A program made the position numbers and the translations under genes. 64,000 nucleotides of DNA, taken from positions 181,800-245,799 of the forward strand of contig NW_023998440.1 in the NCBI RefSeq assembly GCF_014805625.2, written 5' to 3'. The first letter of the stretch is position 1. Each line of letters opens with the position of its first letter. The notes beneath the pieces are model-generated. The model was not told the origin of the DNA, searched no databases, and saw only the letters and a list, made by a program, of their open reading frames with translations. Below, piece by piece: positions 1 to 13,781 of the stretch. The DNA comes from Glossina fuscipes. Taxonomy: Eukaryota > Arthropoda > Insecta > Diptera > Glossinidae.

Positions 1-1548
1 GACGAGGCTCTTCACTTAAGTCGCATTTATATTATTCCCTTATATGTGGTAATAACTGTATTAGGACAAGATACCGGACTATTGTACATATACAGTGTAA
101 AAGTTAAGTTTGTGGACTAAGCGCAAAAACAACGTAAATAAAAAACCTCTTCGCAGACGCGCTACTTTGCATCTTTGCCTACTTTCAGATTATAGTGTAT
201 TTACTTTTCGTATCTTAAAGTGAATGTTTGCAAGTGAAAATATTGTAGTCAGGCGATCCCGACGTTTAGATAGATACTTATTTTGACCATTGCAATTTTT
301 CATTTTTTTTTTTTTTGATAAAATTCCAACAATTGTACTTCGTTTCCATCTAAACACATATTCGGCATTAAAGAGGTCCCAAAACATAAATTGGAAACTT
401 AGCAAAATTAATCTTCTCATCGACGATCCAAATACTTTTCGCATATCTTCGTCATAAATTTATACGGACAGAGATCCGAAAAGTAGATCTGCATAGTTCA
501 AATAGATAATTCGATGTCATAGTATAGATAATTTCGATCTCAAGTTATTATTACGAGCCGGTTTTCCCCAAAAAATATTAAAAAATTCATTCCATTCTCA
601 GCATATTTGCTTCTTCACTAACAGAGAGTTTAGATTCATCTAGGATCAGTTTCACTGCACCCAGACGATACAACCTAATGTACAAACAACAAAAGCACCG
701 AATGTCCGAAAGTTAAGTAATCGTTAGTGGAAAACCCTTTATAGTGTAGCATAAAGGATGTCTCTAAGTGTTTTGCGTGAGTATATTGTCGTGAAAGCTT
801 AAACTGACGGCACACGGTGTGAGGAAACGTACATTCAGCACCTCGAAGAAGTCCCCGAATGGTAGATCGTGATACATACATGGACTTGTCCCCCCACCTG
901 TTGACAGCGAAGCATTGCTAAAAGTTTGGCTTTCTTTGGGTAAGGCAGTCAGCCGCAATGCGACTCCATAGTGAACAAAGAATCAAGTCCTCCTTGCGAG
1001 CAGCGAGCAATGAGCCTTTTCCACTACCAGGCCGAGGATGAACAATTATTTCAGAGGCAACATAATAAAGTAATAAATATAATATATACACAGGAATATA
1101 AATGTAGATGTGTACATCGGAACATAGACATAACATAACCTAAGCCTACTTAAAATAAAAGCCGAGGTCTAATATGCCATAATATAGAGGACAGAACGCT
1201 TAACACTGTCAAGACTTGCAAATATGTTAATCGGAAGCCGAACTATGGGTATATTGAACCGATCTGTCGATTTAATCTGACAGTGGTATAAAAGAAAGCG
1301 TAGAGCGTCGGAGCTGCTTCAGGTTTTCCATGCATGAGTTTAAAAAATAAAAGGATGCAAACACATAACGGCATAGATGTTGTTCGTCATTCCGCCGATT
1401 ATATGATGCTTCCTCATGCATGTTCATGCCTTTAACAGCTGGGGTGAATATAAGAAATCCATGATTGTTGCTTATCCTTTTCTCGTACATTGTTATTACT
1501 TTAAAGCTTTAAAAATATTTGAATTTTTCGTAATACATCATAGAAAAT
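1..1548. other. No gene or repeat recognised
   Basis: AT-rich sequence with short poly-T runs (about 301-316). The open frames are up to 84 codons, overlap one another and show no motifs. Confidence 0.5.
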
Positions 1549-1710
1549 GAAGAAGAAGATGAAGAAGAAGAAGAAGAAAATTTGGCATTTTCTATCACAT
1601 GGCGTGTAATTCACTTTTAATTGTTCTAAGCACAAATCATGTAGAGTTAAACATTTAATTACTATTTTTTCTTTCTATTTTTCATTTACTTCTTCTTCTT
1701 CTTCTTTTTT
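1549..1710. repeat. GAA tract and inverted CTT tract
   Basis: A GAA-type tract (1549-1579, one GAT interruption) is followed 110 bp later by its inverted counterpart, CTTCTTCTTCTTCTTC (1689-1707). Each is also flanked by TTTGGCAT. The pair could fold into a long stem or form a triplex-prone site. Confidence 0.75.
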
Positions 1711-1844
1711 TATTTGGCATTATACCAACAGTTATCGTGTTGTAGTCTTTAATGTTTGCCCATTTAACACTTTGTTATATTTTTGATAATGTTTTTCTCT
1801 TTTTTGCGTTTTTCTAAGATTTTGGCTCAGCTTAATATTCCAAG

Positions 1845-1874
1845 CACACACACACACGCGCACACACACATACA
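1845..1874 (+). repeat. CA microsatellite
   Basis: Fifteen CA-type dinucleotides with a CGCG interruption in the middle, ending in CATACAGG. Confidence 0.9.
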
Positions 1875-2220
1875 GGCTGCACTTAATTGCAAACGATATA
1901 AACTAAAGCTTTAAAATGTACATTTATCCAATTTTATGGTCTTAGCTTTGCTTAAGTTAAGAGGTAATTAAATCCATAAAATCTATAAAAACTATTTGCG
2001 CAATTGCTGTTGTTGGTGTTGTAAAATCATATATCACTTGTAAAGACTTAGAATCTATAAAATGAAAAAAAAAAAACAAAACGATAGCAATAAATGTTTT
2101 AAGCAATTATTTGATATAAAGCTTTCATAAGCACAAGCAAGAGGATGTGCTTTATGAGTTACGTTTGTATCTAGGATAAGAAATTTTATATAATAGCGTT
2201 TACACCTAAAGATAAAGAAA

Positions 2221-2292
2221 TATATATATATATACCTAATATAATTAATTTAAACATTGAATCTGAGTCTTAAAAAGTTAAGTTTTCATATG

Positions 2293-2328
<36 letters not shown>

Positions 2329-2329
2329 A
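2221..2329 (+). repeat. Two TA microsatellites
   Basis: TA runs at 2221-2234 and 2294-2329 (the second interrupted by AAA) separated by ordinary AT-rich sequence. Confidence 0.9.
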
Positions 2330-4258
2330 ATTAATTTTATTATAAAGAATCATCTCATAGAGCACCAACATTACTCGCTCCTATACATACAACGTTTGAA
2401 CACACGATATTGATCTCTGAAAGGGGATACAACGCTCACTTTCGAAGGCAGTCATTGTGAAAAGAAGGATAAGTAAAAGGTGCTCGCGCTTTCATTTCCG
2501 AGGGCAGTACACATGGCTGTACATAAACCAATGTAAATGTAGGATAGCGAATCGAATAACTAGCATATTTATGGGTTATTTCATTAGTTTCCCATAGCCT
2601 CCGGAACTTGAAAGAGGAAATATTAGCAGCCACTCCTGTTTAAATGTTAATCATTTCTCGAAAGGTATCACGTTTAAGATCGTCTTTCGTTACTATAGTC
2701 GTTTCTTCACAAATATTTTAAAGCAGGATATTATGGGTAGTTAAATAGTTCTACATCTCATATTTCTTCAGCAATTCAGCAAATCAATCATCAATCATTA
2801 ACGAAGATTCGCTGTGTGTGTAAAAGAGGTTTAATGTGAACACGATGTTCTTTATTGGAACCTTGATTAAATTATTAATAAAGTTATTTAATTAATTTAT
2901 TTTCTCCTAATTGAGTTATATGTTGAACTTGGTTGTGTCCGTCCCAACGACAATATAAAAAGTCGGTATCACACAACACATGTTAAATTGAGTGTAAGAA
3001 TATATAGTTTGTCTACATCAATCGAACTTGTTGTGTGAATCGAAAGAAAAAACTGCATTCTCTTGACAAAGAGAAAGATCAATAAAAGCCAATAGGAGAT
3101 TAAAATCAAAGCAGCATTCTAAAGCAAAACAAATAAACGAATAAACATGTACACATAAATAACGTAACACCCTATAAAGGGACATAGTGTCCTAGCGTGT
3201 TCCTTAGAGACAGCTTTACTTATTCTCGCCAATTAATTCCCGAGTGACATTCGCTGAAGGTCTATCGTCTTGCACCCTCTCTTAAGGGTAACATCAATGC
3301 AATTTCCCCAAATATTTTATTCTTGATTTAAGCTCTCTAGAATATGTGAAAAAAAAACTCATCACCTCATCCCATTTCGAGACTTAGGATAACTTTCACA
3401 ATCTGCGTTCTTTCCATTCAAATCTTTTCCAGCACATTCACAATAATATTCTCCAGGGCAATGCGTAGGAAATTTTCGATAAATTATTAGGAAAAGATTT
3501 CCTTTTTTCGATCGAAAGGTGATCTTTTCCATTCCGAACAGACCTTTTCCAAGCACACAAAAAATTAATACTTCTGCAATCACCTGCAAGTTGCTTCAGC
3601 GATAGACATGTCAATTAAAAGGTGTTTTCTTTTTTAGATCCAAATTTGCATCAGTTACGTTAGACACGGCAGAGATGCTTAAACTAAAGATGCCTCGCGC
3701 GTATGGTTGCTTCGTTGGTGTTTTGTAATATTTTTCAAATATAAGTTTTTTTCAATACTTTACTACACGGCTTCTTCAAATATCACTTCTTTTCCACCTT
3801 TCATTGCGTTCTGCAAGATAAGCCTTTCTTAGGTTGTTGCGCTGTTACCCCTCAAAGACGATTTTCGTGAAAACATGGACGTGCAAGGAATAGGCTATAG
3901 GCCATTCACTTGAATTATTTCTTCCTTCAATTTTGCCTCCGATCTTAAAGCCAGTTTTTGTTAACGTATATATATACATATATATATATACGATAAATGC
4001 ATAAGTAATCAATTGTGATGCAACATTTTGTATTTATACTTGGTATAAAATGCGAGTTCTAATTGGTTCCACAAGGATATGAAATATGTTTAATCGAGGA
4101 TATGAAATGAAAAATTGATCCCTAGACGGAAAGCGCTCTGTAACTAATATTCGTTGAGACATTGTCTTGGGCAGTACAAGAAGAATTTAAATTGGTATCT
4201 AGTTGGACGACATACGTCCGGATTTCTATTGTCAATGAATGCAGCAGTGGTCGCTATC

Positions 4259-4262
<4 letters not shown>
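2330..4262. other. No gene recognised
   Basis: Unique-looking AT-rich sequence with a small TA patch at about 3967-3990. The frame at 3362-3589 (minus) contains several cysteines (CPGEYYCECAGKD) but has no recognised domain or partner. Confidence 0.45.
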
Positions 4263-4296
<34 letters not shown>

Positions 4297-4430
4297 ATGA
4301 CTCAGGGGATGTCTTGTATTCATATAATAGAGGGAATGAAGTGAGGGAAGAGTAGGAGATAGGGAAGCAGCCGCAGCCTAGGGGGGGAGTGTGACAAATC
4401 AGTAAGTGTTATGCCTTTATCGAGATGTAA
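4263..4430 (+). repeat. Dispersed repeat with poly-T head (partner at 47.7 kb)
   Basis: A run of 29 T (4263-4291) precedes GATGTCTTGTATTC, a purine-rich stretch, GGGAAGCAGCCGCAGCCTAG and AAGTGTTATGCCTTTATCGA. The last two blocks recur at 47812-47855 as GGAAGCAGCCTAGGGGC and AAGTGTTATGCCTTTGCCGA, again about 100 bp after a T-rich tract. A T-run next to a shared unit on the plus strand may be the poly-A tail of a retroposed element read on the minus strand. The family was not identified. Confidence 0.5.
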
Positions 4431-6424
4431 GAAAATTGTGAGTTAAGCGGAAGAACACCCCATCTCTTAATGGTCACTATTCAATAATCAATGCTGCCGT
4501 TTAATATGAGGTAACTTACTATGCAATACCACAATAACTAATAGGTTTTTTAATGATCTTACGCCAAGCGACTCGAATTGCTTCATTCATTATAGCTTAG
4601 TAAAGATTCATTATGCAAATAAACTGAACTAAACGGCAAATAGTAAATATTTCAATAGATAGATTTTGAACGAGTATTATATCAAATGTGAACATGGACT
4701 ATACATTAGAACATTGTTTGTCTCTTCCTCCATTAACCCAACTAATTTCACCGTCTTTTAATAGGAATAGAGGTAATGGAAGAAAAGTTTTATTAAAACG
4801 GCTTCCTACGATCCCATTACCTTAAATGCGTCTAATACAAACATTGTTGTGTTAATTTTTCAACGATCAGGAATCTTGGGAAAAATTTTCAAGTTTAGTT
4901 TAAATTATATTCGGCTTGAATTGTTAGTTGCTTTCTCTTTCGTTATCAGTTACCACAATCAGCATTTGTAACCGAATAGTATTTTCTCTTTTGCCTAAGG
5001 TCACCACTTGCTTACTTCGGCGATACTAGATAGTACACCGGTTTATTTAAGTACAGGTTGATCAACACGGGCAAGCTTAAGCAAGAACCGGGATTCTTCA
5101 AACTGCAGGCCTATCTCACACCGCTTATGTGGCCAGCCAATTGAGTATCATATGTGCTTTTGAGGCACATTATTACTTCTTGATATGGCAAAGCCTCTTA
5201 ACTTAATATGCAACCCACCCCCGCCAGCCACAGTGAAGCGGCCCATAGGGATCATTTCAAGGTGTGATAATCTCTCTGCGTCATGGCCACGCAAAACTTC
5301 TGTAGAGTGTGGAAAGAGAGAAGTCGCTGTACACAAGGCGACTTTTTTGAGTTTGCAGGTGATCCTAATGAAACCCAAAATTCAAACTATCATGCGGGCA
5401 GAAGAGAAGTAACGACGCACTAATGCCGCGCCACTGCTACCGCTGCTCCTTTGGTTCTAAAAGTCATAAAAGATAATGATAAATATTCAAATTAAACTTA
5501 AATATAAATTCAATGGGAAAGATTGAGAAACGCTTTACTGAAATTGCTACCTTTTGCAATTATGAGAATTATAAAACACTCATACGCCCAGAAACATGCT
5601 GTGGTAAAAAAGACGAACAATAAAAGCATCAGGAGTTGGTATTGTTTGCAGCAGAACGGTACGAGTGTATTTAATTAGTTTGAGGTTAAGTGCTCTATTT
5701 GTACTTTTCACTTCTTACTTTATGTTCTTAATTGTATAACATTTTCATTATTCATATAAAAATAGAACAAATACATATACGAAAAGAATTATAGCGCATA
5801 AGTTTAATGCATTATTCAATTAATTAAAAAATTAAATAAACTCTTGAACTTAGTTAAAAGCCAACGTCGATGTTATATAGCAATAGTATGAGTGTGTTGA
5901 ATTAATTACGCTCGCTATGCGGTAAGGATATATTAAGCTCGCCCGAATGTATGCAACGGCCAGAAAAACTTGCGATAAGAGCAACTTTGCTCCAATAACC
6001 AGAATCACGAATCATTCTCTCAATCTGACTGTCCTTCTGTTTAATGTGGCTGCAGTGTTCAAAACTTGCTGCTCTCATCTAGAAACGAAAGTTTAATAGC
6101 TTTCCAATCTTAATACAATTGAATCCGACCATTTTTGTAGCCATTCTTTATAAATGTAAATAAAAAGTTTTGCGATTTTTAATGCTTAACGGAATTTTTT
6201 TGTAAATCCTATCCCGAAAGAAATATTGTTACAATATTGTATGACAACAAGACTTTATTTCTATTTCGTTCGTATTTTCCCCCTGTAAAGCAAGTCTTTA
6301 TGTGGCGAAAATTTGATTGATTTTTTATGGGAAGCGTAACGCAAGACAAAGTAGTGCAGGATATTTAACATTCGGCCTTAGCCGCTTATAAAATTGTAAC
6401 TTGCCTTTCAGTAAGTTCAGTAAG
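4431..6424. other. No gene recognised
   Basis: Mixed AT-rich sequence. At 5148-5412 open frames of about 75 codons exist on both strands over the same bases, which argues that neither is real. Confidence 0.45.
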
Positions 6425-6800
6425 TCGCGTTATTCAAGAACAGATGGAAGAGTGTAAAGAAAGGATAAAAGAAGTAAAGAGCAGAAAAGGAAAGAAAGGA
6501 ATAGGAAAAGAGAAATAACGGCAAGGGAACAAACTAGTAAATGAAAAGAGATAAGAGAAGGAGATAGAAGAAGAGAGAACAGAACAGGGCAAGAGACGGC
6601 AATAGAAGAGAGTTGATGAGAAGAAAGGTAGGGAGGGGAAAAAACTAGACGAAAAGAACGAAAATAAGAGAAAACAATAAAGGAGAACAGGATGGGAGCG
6701 AAAAGAAAAGTAATAAGAAGGAAAGAGAAGGGCGTAGAACAGGATAACATAGGCAAAAGAATAAAAAGGAAAAATATAGAAAAAAAAATATAAACTTATA
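6425..6800 (+). repeat. Purine-rich, low-complexity block
   Basis: Roughly 375 bp in which the plus strand is almost all A and G, in irregular AAGAG, GGAAAAG and AGAAGGAG words without a fixed period. The minus strand therefore gives a spurious 108-codon Ser/Leu/Phe-rich frame. No gene is called. Confidence 0.85.
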
Positions 6801-7109
6801 CGCCAGGCACAAATACATTACACACATGCAAAAGTTTTGCTTCAGTTTTTATTACTTCGTTTACTAAACATTGCTGTAAATTGATATCTGCAAATATTTA
6901 TGTGCGCACAAGTTAGCTTAACAAAGGACACTAAAGAGTAAATAAAATTTTATTCGTTTATCGAATCCTGTGCATATATAACAATGAACTTTTTCTTGAC
7001 AAATCATATACAGTTTATAGCTGTTTACGCCCTACACCACTTACGATATTCAATATTTTACATAAACGCGTTAGTATATAATATCCAGAAAGATTGAAAG
7101 TAGACCGAC

Positions 7110-7300
7110 CCATCCTCTATAATGCCAATCCACTTGGAAAAGGATTCTGAATTATCGATTCAAGTTTCGCTGTCCCTCTTTGTATCCAAAAGTCGTAATT
7201 TTTGAGAGATTTTAAGGAAAGTGCGTACACCGACCAGTCTTGACGTAAGGGAAGGCTAAAAATAAACTGGATCGGATCAGTTTTTCAGTCACTTTTACAT
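7110..7300 (-). mobile_element. Possible INE-1-like fragment
   Basis: GGATTCTGAATTATCGATTC followed by AAGTTTCGCTGTCCCTCTTT resembles the GAATTACTTTCTAAATCAAA/CTTGTCTGTCCG junction of copies D and G. The rest is too diverged to place. Confidence 0.3.
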
Positions 7301-8205
7301 ATATTTTTGAAGGATTATTCACACAGGGGAAAAAATTGGCCTTTTTCACATTTCACTACACAAATTGTGAGGTAATACTATTTCGGCATATCCATGTGCT
7401 GCGAAATATTTGGATTCAACTTTTTGGATCTGAATTTATTGAATCGCATTTCATAGAATCATTCTAACGAAAATTAATTTTTCATACTCTATTTTATGCG
7501 TAAATATGATTCATAATAATAGTTTGGCACAAAAATTAACTTATTTAACGAATTTTGATGCCGTAAGTTTATTTTCTATACACCTTTCATTCCCATGAAA
7601 AATAAGATTTTATATGACAACAATGTTGAATTTTTACTAATTCATGGTCTTTGACAACAAAATCAATTTTATTAAATTTGAATTACGTCAGTTCACATAT
7701 GAAGCCGCTTCTCCCATAAGAGCTCGCGTGAAAAGCTTGCCTTTATATGGAAATAAGATCTTTTGCGCTTCATCACACCAATCAAATGAAGGGACGTAGG
7801 ATATAGTTGATTGTCGGCCTTGTCCAGCTAGAAATCTTTTACTTGTTTTAGCTTCTTTTATTGTTGCGCTCTGCATATATTTGCCGATATGCATACTGAA
7901 CTCGTTCATGCATACGTATGTGTATGTTTGTTCTAAAATTTCGTATATCTCTTGGTGAATATTTTTGTCAGTGTGACAAATTGTTTCATTGCTTTGCTTT
8001 TCAAATAAAAGGCCAACTATGAATTAGTGCATTTCAATGAACACATATAGGCGTACTTTTAGCTATGTGTTGTACAGACATCGACATGCATACACTATGA
8101 ACGTATGTATCGTACACTATGTTAACACGTATGTTGTCTAAACTGTAACTGTAGTAATTCTGTCAACATGTAAGCATGAGTCTATAAAGCTTGATATGCG
8201 CACAC

Positions 8206-8208
<3 letters not shown>

Positions 8209-8237
<29 letters not shown>
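8209..8237 (+). repeat. TA microsatellite
   Basis: About fourteen uninterrupted TA units. Confidence 0.9.
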
Positions 8238-8240
<3 letters not shown>

Positions 8241-9600
8241 CTTGCAATCATTTGCTGGATTAGAGCATATTCGACTCACAGGAAGCACTCTATATTATGT
8301 CATCCCGTAAATATAATGGATTTATGAGCTTTTCACAATTTCTCACAGTCAGAATAAATAAAACTCTGTTTTTCGTTTCAATTACATCTTTATCTTAACT
8401 TTCCGCTAAATTGAAAAGGTATACTTTCCGATATTGATACTGCAAAAGACTACTATAGTCAAGAAGAAATAGAAAAAGAAAAGAAAAGAATACATGAAGT
8501 GATCTATTAGTACATGTCTAATATTTAGCATACATTTAGGATACATAGGATGCTATGTATTTATATAACTATATACTTGAAATGTTAATGTATTTAAGTA
8601 ACTTCGCAGCGGCAATTGTCGATAACAAGGGAAAGTGCAAGAAGACCCTAAAAGTATACGAGGTCCTCTTTCTTCCTCAGTACAGTATACAATACTATAC
8701 TCGACGTATATAGTATGTGGATAGTGTATATTCAATATTATCTTTCGGATGCGATCTTTTAAAATATGTTCGAGAAAAACGAAAGACATACGCTTTCCAG
8801 TTCTGGAGCTGTCAAGTCAATTTGCTGATATGTTTACTTTTCTCTCCACATCTTTGTGCATAGTCGATTAGATAGGAGTTGCTACCGCCAAGTCGGTGTT
8901 CGAGAGCTCAAATCGCAGTTCGATACACCGATAGACTGTAATTAGAATGGGTGTGTGGTTGTTGTTTCAAGCAATGCTTAGTCGGCAGAGTCACAATACT
9001 GACCGTTTGATCTCACATCCTCTACACTGCGGCCACCAACATGCCATGTTGTTTTCTCATTCTCTCTCTTCTCTCTCGAACTGAATGCAACAAAATTTTT
9101 CATTAAATTTGTCACTCATCGAAATCCGTCTTCAAATCCTCGATTCCGCCATTAGTTCTGTAGCAAATTGCATGTACCACGTTTTTAAAACTATCCCAAG
9201 ATTGTGATACATACATATATATAAAGTTCTAATAATATTTCGATTATATAGTTGTTCGACTTTCTTTAATATTACAAAGTGTACGTTACGTCTGGATTTT
9301 GTTTTAGAAGACATTTCGAATGTTCAGTTGGGAGTGGGATTGAAATGAGCATAAATTCTGGTTAAAGCATGAGTTTTGACAAAAGATTTGCAATTAATAT
9401 AATTAAAGTGAAAATAAATAAAATTCATTTTCTAAACCTTAAATCGGCTTCCGCTCTTTTTCTTTCTAATAATTTCTCAACACAACCACAAAAATTTCAT
9501 CTTTTATCCATACAAATATGATCTATGTGTGCATATATAGTTTGTACGGTATAGTTGCTTTGCGCGCTGGTACATCAAGCGAATATGGATGAGCATGTAT

Positions 9601-9629
9601 GTGTTTGTGTATGTGTGTGTGTGTGTGTG
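9601..9629 (+). repeat. TG microsatellite
   Basis: GTGTTTGTGTATG followed by nine TG units. Confidence 0.9.
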
Positions 9630-9727
9630 AGCATTGCAAAAATAACAATGTGAATGACTGCTAACCGCATTTAATTAAGTAACATTCAAAAGCAGCTTAA
9701 AAAGTTGTTGATGTTGATGGCATATAA

Positions 9728-9739
9728 TACATACATATA

Positions 9740-9773
<34 letters not shown>

Positions 9774-9792
9774 AATATAAATATATACATAT
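9728..9792 (+). repeat. TACA tetranucleotide microsatellite
   Basis: About eight TACA units flanked by TATATA and ATAAATATAA runs; a compound TACA/TA array. Confidence 0.9.
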
Positions 9793-9902
9793 GCACACCG
9801 ATGTATATGTATATTGTGCTCGCATAAAGTTATTCTATATGATGGAGGGAGATTTTTCTGCATCGCTGCGTTATATTCTTACAAAACGGAAAAAATAACT
9901 AA

Positions 9903-9942
9903 CAGCAACCGCAACGACAACAACAAAAGCAACAACAGTAAC
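9903..9942 (+). repeat. CAA-rich triplet tract
   Basis: CAGCAACCGCAACGACAACA and similar triplets. It precedes the CAG tract 90 bp downstream, forming a triplet-repeat cluster. Confidence 0.75.
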
Positions 9943-10030
9943 ATCATTATAATGTAAACAACAGTAACTTGACTGTAAAGATTCATTCATGCTTTTCGTT
10001 TTTTTATTTCCCAGCCTGTACAGCATCACT

Positions 10031-10080
10031 AGCACCAGCAGCACCAGCAGCAGCAGCAGCAGCAGCGGTAGCGGCAGCAA
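10031..10080 (+). repeat. CAG/GCA triplet tract
   Basis: AGCACCAGCAGCACC, then seven or more CAG units, then GGTAGCGGCAGCAA. In one plus frame it reads as an alanine run (within 9969-10172, 67 codons) and on minus as a leucine run. The flanks show no recognisable domain and codon context is like the rest of the window, so I treat it as a microsatellite. A homopolymer-rich exon cannot be fully excluded. Confidence 0.8.
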
Positions 10081-11298
10081 TAGTACTCTTGCACAGCAGC
10101 GTACGACCGACATATAGAATACAATGGATATATATTTATATTTCCGTGCTGTTCCTGTTTTCTTTTTTTTAGTTTCACTCGAGCATAAGTTCGGATTGTT
10201 TGTCAAGCTAATTAGTCTTCTTGAAATGATGCTTTGTTTGAGGTTTTTTCCTACTACTGCTCAGCTCGTTGGTTTTCTTTGATATTTTCGACAATATCGC
10301 ATAAAACTCAGAAAACCACAACAACTTTGTATGAAAACTCTGTCAAAGATGATGTCATCGTTTCGAAGAAAACGAGCAATTCAAAGAAAGAAAAAAAGCA
10401 GTGCTGTGGAGACAGGATATTGCCTTTTAAATACACATCCATGCATTCCAACGCAAAACGAGTACCTTTTGTTTGCCCGGTTGCTCGGATAAGTAGTCTG
10501 GGCAAAGCAATTTACTCGCTACTATAGGAAATATAGTTAATCTATTTTTTGTACTTGTTTTAAATAAAATATCTTGAAAACTGTGCAAAATACATTAGTG
10601 TTTTTAGTGTTTTTTTTGTAAATAATTTTCAATTAAGTCTCTCTTTAACGGAACTACAGTTCCAGGTGTTCTTGTCAAGACTTAATTGCTTTAACGTGTT
10701 TTTGCAAGCAAAAAATGCGGTAAATGAGTCTCGTAAGATCAATTTTAATCAATGATAGAGAACAGACAGATTTCTAGATATCGCTTAAGTTATTACTTTA
10801 TCTTCTTCACACACAGTTTGTGCAGCAATAACCACCAGATAGATGCGTCTGATTAGGGCATGAACCTTTTTAAGTATAGGCTTTGGATAGGAAGTTTTCT
10901 CACAACACGTTCATATTTGTGGGACCGAGTTTGCCAAACACATTGTGTTACAAATTATTGTAAATATGGAAGCATAACAGTTCGGCGACGATATGCGTTG
11001 TTGCGTTGCCTTCTCTACGGAAACTTCTATGTTCTACGTATAGTGGATGAAAACCAAAGAAAACTGATTTTAACTTTATGAAACCGTATCGACGCATCAT
11101 CATGCAATGATTTTAATAATTCTTAAATTGTACTCTGCTGTTCCCAGACTAAGCATTTAACAGTGTATCTCACATAAGTTGACATTTATATGTCTTTCGG
11201 AACTCAAGCAAACGGACGGAATTCAAGCAAAACAGATCGAGTGGTTTAATAAATAGTAGCAAAATTGACAAGATCATGGACTTTCAATCCTAGTTTTC

Positions 11299-11318
11299 GC
11301 GAGTCGTGCAAGACTCGC
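11299..11318. other. Perfect short hairpin
   Basis: GCGAGTC and GACTCGC form a 7-bp stem with a 6-base loop. No wider element was seen. Confidence 0.55.
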
Positions 11319-13781
11319 TTACCTGTGCATGTTAAAGAACATTACAAAATCTTTCATTACTGATTTAAATCTCAGACACCTTCATGCGTTCACTGTCCGC
11401 ACAAGAAGATTAAAGCAAAAGCTCTTAATGCATATGACTTTTTCGATTGCTTATCCAAAATGGAGAAGAAAAGATAAAATAAAACAAACCCAAGGTCGAG
11501 CAAAACTTCTTTGACTTCTGTTAAGATTGGCATCTCCAACCTTGCCAGATCTCAATTATAAATAAATGTTTGTCAACTGAGATGCCCATCTTACGTTAAC
11601 TTAGCTTAACCTAGCACCCTCTACCTTAACCGGAAAACAGGCGAGCTCAAAATGAGGGACAATCTTCAATCCTCACAATATTGAAGAACAAGATGTATGT
11701 GTAAAGGTAATGATTATCATTTATCCTATTGGCCGAACCAAAGGTCAAAAATTAAAACAACATAAGCGGAGAAAGGAAGGAAAGTAAGGCTACGCGCAAA
11801 TGTTTGCGCAAAAAATGAAAAGAATAACCGTAAACGCGAAAACGCAATGGAAGAACTTTACCACTCCCGTCTTATTTTCGAGCAAGGAGGAAATGTTCTA
11901 TCTGTACAAACATATACACCGAACAGATTACAACATCCTCGCCTTCCTTACTAATGCTAAGAAACATTTGCAGTTCATTTAATGTCAACACCGCTGTGTT
12001 GGAAAGAGTTGAAAGCTGAAGACAACACGTTTGTTGTTTAAAAAAAATCATTCCTCCGTCGACTAGAAGATACTTAGGCAAAAAATGTGCAATAGGAGAT
12101 GTGGGCGCCGCGGATTGTAATAGTCCGTAAGAGCATAGAGGAATAAGATGCAGTTACAGTTTAGTTTACCACGTAAGTCCGCATTCGTTTGGCCGGTAGG
12201 GCGGTACCATTGCTACACATACAGCTTAAGAAGGGAGGACCTCCACGACCGCTTGCAAACTCTTTTGAAATTGTATGCGTTTTGCACTTGGCGTAAGCTA
12301 AGCGTGATATTCGAGAAGTGCCCTGTTGTAGTCAGTCTTTACTTACCTTTGAAGTTCAAGCCACTTTTCTGAACTTTCAATGTTTTAATATTAACTAAAT
12401 TGGAGTCGCGAATGCCAGCTTTCCGGAAACTCTCGTTCTCTCTCTCTATCTCTACTTTCTCGTGTTGTCTGCACCTCTCTTGCTATTTATCTCATCATCT
12501 TGGCTCACCTTCTGGCTAGGCACAGTTATTCTACTTCTAAAGTGAATGTCCACTTAAAGGCTACATAGAGTGCCAAAGGCAAGAGTGAAAGAAGTGTACT
12601 AATGCACGTTCTTTAGTATTTTCTTTGAAAGCATTTTAATATGTTAAACCATCAGGAGCTTCCTTTCAGCTGACAAAGGATTTTCGGTTACTCGCCTAAA
12701 CACTAATATGTTTCCTCAGATTTGACCAATGAAGAGTCTTTAACATACCAAGCGCCAAACGAAGAGCATTCATTCAAGGGAAGTAGAACCTACTGGACAA
12801 CGTAGATGGTGTCATATCATTACGTAGATAACGTAACGAAGTAACGAAGTATTAAAAAAAGAAGTTGATGAAGCAAAGTATTTTAGAAAGTATCCTGGAA
12901 AACTCTTGCTAGCCGCGTATTTTGAATTTTTTATGATTATTTGCTCAGAAAATGTCCGCGGTTTACATGCTAAACTCTCATGGCAGAAGGAAGTGGAGAA
13001 ACAGAAAAACGCTTCTTTGTAGCTTGGAAGTCGTGTACATGACCAGGAAGTGTTCTGCCTTTAGCGGTCGAGCATTCACTATAGCTGGAGCTGTACATCA
13101 ACCGTAATTTAAATTTCAGCACATTAGGCCGGAATTTGAGAATGTCGACTTCATAGTCGAGTTTCTTATCTAAGAGGCTATGTGGCCGGATAGGATACCT
13201 AACCGGTTGACCGCTTCATGCTGCGATCTCTTCCACGTCAGGATATGTTAAACGATGCGCATTACTAATTATAGGTAGAGACAGATAGAGAGAGAGAGAG
13301 CTTTATCAATATCCGCTATGCTCTTATCCTTTTCTTATCGCTTAATTAGCAAAATTTGCACTTTCTACGGTTTACTGATATAATATTATTCATCTGATAT
13401 TGTTTTTATACGGTCTCAGTTTAAAAGAGACGTTGAAAACTCTGTCCCTTTTGTTCTTGTACTTTTTATTCCTTTTTACTTTCTCTTATGTCCTTGTGAT
13501 CGATTTCGATAATTTCGGATTGCATGAAGTTTTCCTATCCTATAAATCTGCTATAGTCTTTCAAATCAAAAAATGTGATTAATTATCTTAATGAAGCGCT
13601 AACGCTCTGAATGCCAATATTTTAGTGTATATGTAAGAAGTTCGTCTAGAAAATATTGGTTACAATATTAAGTCATTAAATTAACAAATGAGTGATAAAT
13701 GTTAAAAACCGCATATTACAAAAACTGACGGAAAAGAAGTGAAAACGCAATTACGCAAAAAGATATTTCAGTTAACTCCTG

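Noticed and set aside
3362..3589. Small cysteine-containing peptide frame
   Set aside because: Only five cysteines without a recognisable spacing, no clear signal peptide, and no homolog recalled.
6430..6756. 108-codon Ser/Leu/Phe-rich minus frame
   Set aside because: Pure reverse reading of the polypurine block.
8880..8945. Possible SINE head on minus strand
   Set aside because: Only loose similarity to the B-box region; no A box at the right distance.
9871..10206. 111-codon minus frame and 67-codon plus frame with Leu or Ala runs
   Set aside because: Both are readings of the CAG/CAA microsatellite; no flanking domain.
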